Positions 1 to 4,761 of a stretch of DNA of 6,404 bases are shown piece after piece. The stretch is from Methanomicrobiales archaeon. GTDB taxonomy: Archaea; Halobacteriota; Syntropharchaeia; Alkanophagales; Methanospirareceae. Position numbers and translations under genes: made by a program. Every line of letters begins with the position of its first letter. Position 1 is the first letter of the stretch. The DNA lies in assembly GCA_003160755.1 (NCBI GenBank), contig QEXZ01000092.1, positions 1 to 6,404 of the forward strand. The letters run 5' to 3'. The notes under the pieces were generated by a model, which was given only the letters and a program-made list of their open reading frames with translations, was not told where the DNA came from and did not search any database.

Positions 1-908
1 TTTAGCCGTTTCACAATGACGTCTCGTCTCCTTTTGAACTGCTCCACCATTTCCTTCACGCAGTCCTGAGAACTGCTGAGTGCCGTCAACGCTGCTGATT
101 GCGCAATAGATGGTGCACAGGATACCGAATGCTGCTGTATTTTTAGCATCCCCTCCAATATCCCCATGGTGGGTGCAACGGCATATCCTATCCGCCAGCC
201 CGTCATTGCATACGTCTTCGAGAAACCATTTATGATTACCGTTCGAGCTTGCATACCGTCAAAGGAGGCAATGCTCACGTGTTTTCGACCATAGATTATC
301 TTCTCATATATCTCGTCCGACAGCACAAGAAGGTCATGGTCAACGGCGAATTCCGCAATTTCCTTCTGCTCTGTCTCGCTGAGAACATACCCCGTGGGAT
401 TATTAGGGCTATTGATAACAATCAGTTTCGTGTTTTCCGATACTGCAGATTCAAGCGATGCGTAGTTTATTTCTTCTTCCACTCGCTTCACCCATTTCGG
501 GTTTCCACCCGCTAATTTCACTGCTGATTCAAACGTTACCCATGCAGGGTCAAGCAGAATCACCTCGTCGCCATCGTCCAGCACACTCATCATCAACTCG
601 TATATCGCCTGTTTCGCGCCCGGCGTTACTACCACATTCTCTGCAGATACGTCAACCTTGTTTTCTTCCCTTATCTTCTCCGCTATCGCCTCTCTTAACT
701 CGTCTACGCCTGCACTGCTCACATAGTGCGTATATCCAAGGTCTAAAGCGCGTTTCGCTGCTTCGCAGATATGCCCCGGTGTTTTGAAGTCCGGCTCACC
801 AAGCGAGAAGTTCAGGACGGATTTGCCCTCGGTCTGCAGCTTCTTCGCCAAAGACCCCATTTTCATGGTTGCTGATTCTTCTATCCCGCTTAATCTTTTT
901 GGCAGCAT
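1..908 (-). CDS. Class I PLP-dependent aminotransferase (aspartate aminotransferase-like), 3' end missing
   Basis: Reverse-strand translation gives 302 residues beginning MLPKRLSGIEES and leaving the window without a stop. It should move amino groups between an amino acid and a 2-oxo acid in the cytoplasm; aspartate is the likeliest substrate, but aromatic amino acids or alanine cannot be excluded. Fold-type I landmarks are in order: GEPDF (37-41), TPGAKQA (95-101), PAW (121-123, the ring stacking on PLP), SPNNPTG (168-174), DEIYE (198-202), the Schiff-base lysine K231 in GFSKTYAMTGWRIGY, and R239. About 70-90 C-terminal residues, including the substrate-carboxylate arginine, lie outside the window. 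The start is fixed by an in-frame TGA at 917-915; ATG 908-906 is the only ATG after it before well-conserved sequence. No Shine-Dalgarno site is visible. The gene follows hisD on the same strand after 74 bp. The sequence resembles AspC-type enzymes more than HisC, so the hisD neighbour does not make it a histidinol-phosphate aminotransferase. Confidence 0.93.
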   Translation of the reverse strand, partial: MLPKRLSGIEESATMKMGSLAKKLQTEGKSVLNFSLGEPDFKTPGHICEAAKRALDLGYTHYVSSAGVDELREAIAEKIREENKVDVSAENVVVTPGAKQAIYELMMSVLDDGDEVILLDPAWVTFESAVKLAGGNPKWVKRVEEEINYASLESAVSENTKLIVINSPNNPTGYVLSETEQKEIAEFAVDHDLLVLSDEIYEKIIYGRKHVSIASFDGMQARTVIINGFSKTYAMTGWRIGYAVAPTMGILEGMLKIQQHSVSCAPSIAQSAALTALSSSQDCVKEMVEQFKRRRDVIVKRL

Positions 909-925
909 CTCATCTCATCTCATCT
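906..925 (-). repeat. Pentanucleotide tract (CATCT)4 at the aminotransferase start
   Basis: Four perfect CATCT units occur in tandem. On the coding (minus) strand they read AGATG four times, and the ATG of the last unit is the start codon. Upstream copies supply extra ATGs at 923, 918 and 913, each followed by an early stop. The tract occupies the place where a ribosome binding site would be expected, and none is seen. Confidence 0.9.
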
Positions 926-968
926 TACAACGTCAATCAACAGTTGCTCAGTAAATAACTTTGTGGAA

Positions 969-978
969 CATATAAATA
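969..978 (-). promoter_or_regulatory. Candidate TATA box for the aminotransferase
   Basis: On the minus strand the stretch reads TATTTATATG, matching the archaeal box A pattern. It lies just past the hisD stop codon. With the usual spacing of about 25 bases, transcription would begin near 948, giving a leader of about 40 bases that includes the pentanucleotide tract. Read-through from hisD is also possible because no U-tract separates the genes. This is a prediction from sequence pattern only. Confidence 0.45.
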
Positions 979-982
979 ACAT

Positions 983-2242
983 TTAGAACCTCGCCTCTAC
1001 CGACTGCGCATGCTTTTCCATGCCTTCCGCCCTGGACATCTTCACCACTACGTCCTTTATTTTCGCTAATCCTTCCTTATCCAGCCACTGTACGGTCATA
1101 CGGCGCATGAAATGGTGAACGTCAAGCCCGGAGAACAACTTTGCGTAGCCCGCAGTCGGCAGCACGTGATTTGCTCCCGTAGCATAATCTCCTGCGGCAA
1201 CCGGCGAATAATCGCCTACAAACACCGAACCCGCATTTTTTATTCGTTTCAAAACTTCCTTTGGCTCCCGCACCATTATCTCGAGGTGCTCGGGTGCATA
1301 TTCGTTCGCGAATGCTATGCACTTGCCTATGTCGTCCCCAAGTAGTATCCCGTTTTGCTCTTCCACCTCATCACCCGTTTCTGCCCTGATTTGTCGTTCT
1401 ACTTCCGCTGCTATCCGCGCAGAATCGGTAAGAAGAACCGCTTTTGATTTCGCACCATGCTCCGCCTGTGCGAGCATGTCAGCGGTAATGAAATATGGAT
1501 TTGCCGTTTCGTCCGCGATTATTATGATCTCCGAGGGCCCCGCGGGGAAGTCTATTTCCACTCCTTGTGCTCGAGCAGCCATCTTCGCTGCTGTTACATA
1601 CACGTTCCCGGGTCCCACTATTTTTTGTACCTTTGGAATCGTTTCAGTGCCAAAAGCGAGCGCAGCAATCGCCTGTGCACCACCCACTTTAAATATCCGC
1701 GTTGCTCCTGCGAGTTCTGCCGCGGCAACCAACGTAAGCGAGTCCACAGCCCCATCCTTCCCCGGCGGTGTGCATACCAGTATATCCCGCACTCCCGCTA
1801 TCTTCGCGGGAATCACACACATCAAAGCGGTGCTGAAATACGACGCGGGAACATAGGCACCAACCACGTCAAGTGGAACATACGTATTGTCAATGAACAT
1901 ACCTTCAGTTCCGCCTTTGTCTTCGCCCTTTTCCACCTCTACTCGCCTCTTCTGGCGGTAATGGAATTTTTTTATGGCTTCAGATGCTTTCTCGATACTC
2001 CGCAGCATAGGCTCATCCACGTTACGCTTAGCATCTTCGATTTCGCCTCGTCTCACCTCCAGGTCTTCTTGCCTCAGAAATTTTACGCCGTCAAATTTTT
2101 CGGTGTAGTCCAGCAGTGCCCCATCCCCTCTGCTCCTTACTTCTGCGATTATTTCATTCACAAGGGGCATAACCGCTGTTAGGTCAACCCCTCGGTTGAA
2201 AAAATCTTTATTTTCATACACCTCTTTTAGCTTTTTTATCAT
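983..2242 (-). CDS. hisD: Histidinol dehydrogenase
   Basis: This 419-residue protein should catalyse the last two steps of histidine synthesis, the NAD-dependent oxidation of L-histidinol to L-histidine through histidinal, in the cytoplasm with zinc. Family features are complete: VGAYVP (127-132), FKVGGAQAIAALA (184-196), KIVGPGN (207-213) and the signature IDFPAGPSE (230-238). By comparison with the E. coli enzyme, zinc ligands are Q259, H262, D352 and H411, and the catalytic pair is E318-H319 in APEHLEIM. The last four lie exactly eight positions before their E. coli counterparts, so the length is normal. The start ATG has no Shine-Dalgarno site; the N-terminus MIKKLKEVYENKDFF fits the family. 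It is divergent from rpl6 and shares an 89-bp promoter region with it. No other his gene is in the window, in keeping with scattered his genes in many archaea. Two long antisense frames inside it are shadows. Confidence 0.98.
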   Translation of the reverse strand: MIKKLKEVYENKDFFNRGVDLTAVMPLVNEIIAEVRSRGDGALLDYTEKFDGVKFLRQEDLEVRRGEIEDAKRNVDEPMLRSIEKASEAIKKFHYRQKRRVEVEKGEDKGGTEGMFIDNTYVPLDVVGAYVPASYFSTALMCVIPAKIAGVRDILVCTPPGKDGAVDSLTLVAAAELAGATRIFKVGGAQAIAALAFGTETIPKVQKIVGPGNVYVTAAKMAARAQGVEIDFPAGPSEIIIIADETANPYFITADMLAQAEHGAKSKAVLLTDSARIAAEVERQIRAETGDEVEEQNGILLGDDIGKCIAFANEYAPEHLEIMVREPKEVLKRIKNAGSVFVGDYSPVAAGDYATGANHVLPTAGYAKLFSGLDVHHFMRRMTVQWLDKEGLAKIKDVVVKMSRAEGMEKHAQSVEARF

Positions 2243-2266
2243 GCACTAAATTCTCTTTTTGAAAAA

Positions 2267-2291
2267 AGAAAACCTGCACTAAAAGAAAAAC
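2267..2291 (+). repeat. 25-bp repeat, copy A, upstream of rpl6
   Basis: The element is AGAAAACCTG, then CA, then CTAAAAGAAAAAC. A second copy at 4655-4679 on the minus strand, upstream of truA, matches at 23 of 25 positions; the only differences are the central two bases (TG in that copy). Both copies point towards the gene they precede. This one ends just before the TATA element, so its purine-rich tail occupies the usual TFB recognition (BRE) position. Confidence 0.7.
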
Positions 2292-2304
2292 ATAAATTTA
2301 AATA
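2291..2304. promoter_or_regulatory. AT-rich element, probable divergent TATA box for rpl6 and hisD
   Basis: The sequence CATAAATTTAAATA holds TTTAAATA on the plus strand (2297-2304) and TATTTAAATTTATG on the minus strand, so it could position transcription in both directions. Towards hisD it predicts a start near 2273 and a leader of about 30 bases. Towards rpl6 it predicts a start near 2326, only a few bases before the ATG and beyond the Shine-Dalgarno site, which is hard to reconcile with use of that site. No better TATA-like sequence is seen in the 89-bp gap. Confidence 0.55.
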
Positions 2305-2310
2305 CTCAAA

Positions 2311-2319
2311 GGAGGAGGT
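2311..2319 (+). promoter_or_regulatory. Strong Shine-Dalgarno sequence for rpl6
   Basis: GGAGGAGGT is a near-ideal complement to the archaeal 16S rRNA 3' end. The spacing of 12 bases to the ATG at 2332 is longer than typical. An in-frame TAA at 2323-2325 rules out an earlier start. It is the only strong ribosome binding site in the window. Confidence 0.75.
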
Positions 2320-2331
2320 AAGTAATTACAG

Positions 2332-2919
2332 ATGACCAAATCAATAGAGGAGGAAGCGGGCATTGACCTCGGGATTCCAATCCCTGAAAATGTGAACCTC
2401 ACAATAAGCGGGAGATTGGTGAAGGCAGAGGGACCAAAAGGAGCGATAGAGCGAGAATTATGGCAGCCCGGACTGCGTATACAAATAGAGAAGCGGGATA
2501 ACAGCGACGAGGTTGTTATAAAGGGCGATTTAGGAAGGAAAAAGAGAAGCGCAATGGCGGGAACTTACGCATCGCATCTCAAGAATATGATTACAGGTGT
2601 GGAAGAAGGATTTTTTTATAGGTTGAAGGTTGTGCATGCTCATTTCCCCATGCAAATTGCGGTAGCAAAAGATGGTAACAGCGTATCAGTTTCAAATTTC
2701 CTGGGCGAGAAGAAGGCGAGAATCGCAAAAGTCGGAGAAGGTGTAAAGGTAGAAATAAAAGGCAAAGGAGAAGAGATAGTGGTTTCTGGAATAGATAAGG
2801 AATTGGTTGGACAAACCGCAGCGAATATAGAACAAACGACGAGGATAAAGGGCTATGACCCAAAGGTCTTTCAAGACGGGATTTATCTCGTGGAGAAAGG
2901 CGTTGGCACAGGTGTATGA
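2332..2919 (+). CDS. rpl6: Large ribosomal subunit protein L6 (uL6), archaeal type
   Basis: This 195-residue protein is uL6, which binds 23S rRNA near the sarcin-ricin loop and factor-binding region. It has the archaeal pattern: an N-terminal beta domain with VKAEGPKGAIEREL (30-43), GRKKRSAMAGTYASHLKNMI (68-87), GVEEGFFYRLKVVHAHFP (89-106), NFLGEKKARIAKVGEGVKV (122-140), then GIDKELVGQTAANIEQ (153-168) and the end signature DPKVFQDGIYLVEK (176-189). It is slightly longer than the usual 175-185 residues, from an acidic N-terminal lead of about 10 residues and a GVGTGV tail. In most archaea the gene lies in the spc ribosomal operon between rps8 and rpl32e; here its neighbours are hisD and atpD, so it is detached from that operon. 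It appears to have its own promoter and a strong ribosome binding site. All conserved blocks are intact, so it is probably functional; whether another copy exists cannot be seen. Confidence 0.97.
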   Translation: MTKSIEEEAGIDLGIPIPENVNLTISGRLVKAEGPKGAIERELWQPGLRIQIEKRDNSDEVVIKGDLGRKKRSAMAGTYASHLKNMITGVEEGFFYRLKVVHAHFPMQIAVAKDGNSVSVSNFLGEKKARIAKVGEGVKVEIKGKGEEIVVSGIDKELVGQTAANIEQTTRIKGYDPKVFQDGIYLVEKGVGTGV

Positions 2920-2933
2920 AAGGAAAGAAGTTC

Positions 2934-2948
2934 TTCCTAAATTAGGAA
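2934..2948. repeat. Perfect 15-bp palindrome downstream of rpl6
   Basis: TTCCTAA and TTAGGAA are exact inverted repeats around a single A at 2941. A one-base centre suits a dimeric DNA-binding protein better than an RNA hairpin. It starts 15 bases after the rpl6 stop codon, and its centre lies about 57 bases before the candidate atpD TATA box. Confidence 0.7.
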
Positions 2949-2957
2949 ACTTTTATC

Positions 2958-2970
2958 GTGCATCATGCAC
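2958..2970. repeat. Perfect 13-bp palindrome upstream of atpD
   Basis: GTGCAT and ATGCAC are exact inverted repeats around a single C at 2964. The centre is 23 bp from the centre of the preceding palindrome, roughly two helical turns, so both could lie on about the same face of the DNA. It sits about 30 bp upstream of the candidate atpD TATA box, so it is a possible operator. Confidence 0.65.
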
Positions 2971-2987
2971 AAGCCAAAATCGGAAAC

Positions 2988-2997
2988 CTTTTCTTTT
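2988..2997 (+). terminator. Candidate U-rich terminator of rpl6
   Basis: The CCTTTTCTTTT-like stretch is the main T-rich tract after rpl6, and archaeal transcription often ends at such U-runs without a strong hairpin. It abuts the candidate atpD TATA box, so it may merely be promoter-flanking sequence. Confidence is low. Confidence 0.3.
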
Positions 2998-3003
2998 ATA
3001 ATA
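2993..3003 (+). promoter_or_regulatory. Candidate TATA box for atpD
   Basis: The sequence CTTTTATAATA resembles archaeal box A and lies about 37 bases before the atpD ATG. Normal spacing puts the transcription start near 3024, a leader of about 10 bases. A modest Shine-Dalgarno match, GAAGGA at 3023-3028, lies six bases before the ATG at 3035 and supports that start. Confidence 0.5.
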
Positions 3004-3034
3004 TTATTCTTCTTTTCAATTTGAAGGACACGTT

Positions 3035-3685
3035 ATGCCCGAGATAATAGAGGGGATAAGCCCGACACGGATGGAGTTGTTGCGGCTGAGTAGGAGAGAG
3101 AAGTTAGCGGAGAAGGGACATGACCTGCTTCGTGAAAAACGTGATGCGCTGATCGGCGAATTCTTAGATGTGGTCGGTGAGGTACGAGATGCGCGAAAGG
3201 CCGTGGACGGCAAGTTAAAAGAGGCATTTAATTTTTTAATCCTGGCTCAGGCGAGGTCGGGCGTTGAGCAGGTAAGGCAGTTGTCGCTGATGACGCCACA
3301 AGAAATCGGACTGGATTTTACTTCTCGCAGCATAATGGGCGTGCACGTGCCGACACTGGGATTAAAAGACGGTTTAGCGAGGAAAGTTACGGAGCGAGGT
3401 TATGGTCTTATTGATTCGTCCGCTGCGGTGGATAGAAGTGCAAAAAGCTTTGAGGAGGCTTTAGAGAAGATATTAAAGCTTGCCGAGCTTGAGGAGGCGG
3501 TGAGGAATCTTGCAGGCGAGGTAGAAAAGACGAAAAGGCGTGTTAATGCGCTTGAATACATAATGATTCCCAGCTTGAAGGCGACGAGAAAATACATACG
3601 AATGCGATTAGAAGAGATGGAGCGTGAGAATTTCGGTAGATTGAAGAAGATAAAAGCGATGCTGGAAAGAAAAGAGCGCGAATAG
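3035..3685 (+). CDS. atpD: A-type (A/V-type) ATP synthase subunit D, central rotor stalk
   Basis: This 216-residue protein is the V-type ATPase D subunit, the long antiparallel coiled-coil axle that runs through the A3B3 head and couples ion flow to ATP synthesis at the inner membrane face. The N-terminal helix carries the family signature PTRMELLRLSRREKLAEKGH (10-29) followed by LLREKRDALI (31-40). The C-terminal helix carries KRRVNALEYIMIPSLKATRKYI (167-188) and ends in the charged RLEEMERENFGRLKKIK (191-207). Length and charge pattern are typical. In most euryarchaea the gene follows the A and B subunit genes in one ATP synthase operon. Here no other subunit is near: rpl6 lies 115 bp upstream on the same strand and truA converges from downstream. 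The candidate promoter and the palindromes before it suggest separate regulation, which would matter because D should be made in a fixed ratio to A and B; that is inference. Confidence 0.96.
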   Translation: MPEIIEGISPTRMELLRLSRREKLAEKGHDLLREKRDALIGEFLDVVGEVRDARKAVDGKLKEAFNFLILAQARSGVEQVRQLSLMTPQEIGLDFTSRSIMGVHVPTLGLKDGLARKVTERGYGLIDSSAAVDRSAKSFEEALEKILKLAELEEAVRNLAGEVEKTKRRVNALEYIMIPSLKATRKYIRMRLEEMERENFGRLKKIKAMLERKERE

Positions 3686-3713
3686 CTATTCAAGCTTCTG
3701 CCCAGAACCATAA

Positions 3714-4568
3714 TTATATCATTTCCCCCAGCACCTCTGCCATCGTGGCATGCAAAACCAAATCCCTCTTTAGTCGCTCAACTATTCGCCGCTTTGCATA
3801 TTCGTCTTCCACGAATTTAACGTCGCGATACGAAACGTTTTTCAACACGAGCCCGAAAGCGGGTGCTGGCTCGATACCATCCTTTATCCTCAGGTCCAAT
3901 AAATCCTCTATCCATCGTTCGTCTTTCATGCCACTGCCCACCATTCTCAATGCTGAAACTATTTTCCGCACCATCTTACGCAGAAACCCGCGTGCTTCTA
4001 TGTCTATGATGACAAACGGCTTTTTAGTTTTCACCTCTATCCGCTTTATAACCCTTGTAGTTGAATACCCTGCTACCTCATACTCATGACCCTGAAGCAG
4101 AGAGAAGTTAGAGAAATCGTGAGTACCGACAAACAATTCCGATGCCTCTCGCATACGAGTTATATACAAATCCAAATCCAACTCAGTTTGTAAAAATAAG
4201 CAATACCTGTACTCACGACTTATCGCATCCTTACGTGCGTTAAATCCCGAATACGGCTTTGCGATAGCCGACACCCATATGCTACCATCGGGCAGCACGC
4301 TGTTTATCATTCGTGGTGTGGTATTTTGGTTTGACGTAACAAATGAAACGACCTGTGCGAGGGCATGCACGCCTTTATCGGTTCTGCCCGCAGCGGAATA
4401 ATTCGCTGTTTTTCTGTCTTCAATAATGTCCTGTTTCTTTAATGCCTTGAAGAGTTCTCCCTCTATGGTCGGCAGCCCGGATCGAGGTTGAATCTGAAAT
4501 CCGTGATAATTAGTTCCGATATAGCCGATTTTGAGCGCTACCCTTTCTTTTAGTCTCCCTTCTTTCAT
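3714..4568 (-). CDS. truA: tRNA pseudouridine(38-40) synthase TruA
   Basis: This 284-residue cytoplasmic enzyme converts uridine to pseudouridine at positions 38-40 of the tRNA anticodon arm. TruA motifs appear in order: IGYIGTNYHGFQIQP (14-28), the catalytic loop AAGRTDKGVHALAQVVSF (59-76) with nucleophilic D64, GFNARKDAISREYRY (108-122), GTHDFSNF (148-155), ARGFLRKMVRKIVSALRMVG (192-211) and APAFGLVLKNVSY (near 236-248). About 35 residues, charged and basic, follow this last motif. The start is the only ATG before the conserved core; a purine-rich GAAGGAAAG directly abuts it, too close to be an ideal Shine-Dalgarno site. It lies downstream of gatA on the same strand, but the 193-bp gap contains a U-tract terminator candidate, so separate transcription is likelier. 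It converges on atpD with 28 bp between stop codons and no obvious terminator, so the two transcripts may overlap at their 3' ends. Confidence 0.97.
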   Translation of the reverse strand: MKEGRLKERVALKIGYIGTNYHGFQIQPRSGLPTIEGELFKALKKQDIIEDRKTANYSAAGRTDKGVHALAQVVSFVTSNQNTTPRMINSVLPDGSIWVSAIAKPYSGFNARKDAISREYRYCLFLQTELDLDLYITRMREASELFVGTHDFSNFSLLQGHEYEVAGYSTTRVIKRIEVKTKKPFVIIDIEARGFLRKMVRKIVSALRMVGSGMKDERWIEDLLDLRIKDGIEPAPAFGLVLKNVSYRDVKFVEDEYAKRRIVERLKRDLVLHATMAEVLGEMI

Positions 4569-4589
4569 CTTTCCTTCTATAACCCCTCA

Positions 4590-4608
4590 GATTACACGGA
4601 TTTACACG
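4590..4608. repeat. Short tandem repeat of GATTACACG units
   Basis: GATTACACG (4590-4598) is followed directly by GATTTACACG (4599-4608), identical except for one added T. It lies 22 bases upstream of the truA start, in what should be its leader. Repeats with related ATTACACG/ACAG units are, to my recollection, dispersed in intergenic DNA of several prokaryotes; membership of such a family is a guess. Confidence 0.55.
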
Positions 4609-4654
4609 AGAAACTTTTTGTTAGAAAGAAAAGATTTACCAAAAGAACTTATTC

Positions 4655-4679
4655 GTTTTTCTTTTAGCACAGGTTTTCT
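4655..4679 (-). repeat. 25-bp repeat, copy B, upstream of truA
   Basis: On the minus strand the element reads AGAAAACCTG, then TG, then CTAAAAGAAAAAC. It matches copy A at 2267-2291 (plus strand) at 23 of 25 positions. It lies about 87 bases before the truA start and has the same orientation relative to its gene as copy A has to rpl6. No strong TATA box follows it here, only GAATAAGT. Confidence 0.7.
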
Positions 4680-4702
4680 GCGAAGCAAATTTTCCGTAAA
4701 GG

Positions 4703-4726
4703 CTTTTGCTTGCAAAAGGGTTTTTT
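4703..4726 (+). terminator. Hairpin plus T-run facing the plus strand
   Basis: CTTTTGC and GCAAAAG (4703-4709 and 4712-4718) form an exact inverted repeat with a two-base centre; as RNA this gives a six-base-pair stem and a CTTG loop. On the plus strand it is followed by GG and six Ts, the layout of an intrinsic terminator. No plus-strand gene ends here, since both flanking genes run the other way. It could end an antisense or small RNA, or be chance. Confidence 0.3.
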
Positions 4727-4729
4727 GTG

Positions 4730-4740
4730 AAAAAGAAAAA
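4730..4740 (-). terminator. U-tract terminator candidate for gatA
   Basis: On the minus strand this reads TTTTTCTTTTT, 21 bases past the gatA stop codon. U-tracts of this kind are the usual archaeal termination signal. It supports ending the gatA transcript before truA. Confidence 0.5.
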
Positions 4741-4761
4741 GTGTTGTGAAATCTCGTGGTT

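Noticed and set aside
249..787. Plus-strand frames opposite the aminotransferase
   Set aside because: The minus strand encodes a continuous aminotransferase with all key residues through the whole interval; the plus-strand products are Ser/Pro/Leu-rich shadows.
1..908. Aminotransferase as HisC, suggested by the hisD neighbour
   Set aside because: The landmarks (PAWVTFE, SPNNPTG, SKTYAMTGWRIGY) fit AspC-like class I enzymes better than HisC, and a promoter-like element separates it from hisD.
906..925. CRISPR or phase-variation switch in the AGATG repeat
   Set aside because: The units are five bases with no spacers, and the true start is the last ATG, so a change in copy number would not shift the reading frame of the protein.
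1317..2182. Two long plus-strand frames (179 and 241 residues) opposite hisD
   Set aside because: They lie wholly antisense to an intact, motif-complete hisD and translate to low-complexity Ser/Ala/Cys-rich or Cys/His-rich sequence with no recognisable domain. They are shadows of the hisD codon pattern.
3400..4089. Antisense frames over the end of atpD and over truA
   Set aside because: Both overlap well-supported genes and carry no motif of their own.
4569..4761. tRNA or other structured RNA gene in the gatA-truA gap
   Set aside because: No cloverleaf arms, GTTCRA-type T-loop or CCA end are present; only a short hairpin and AT-rich tracts are seen.
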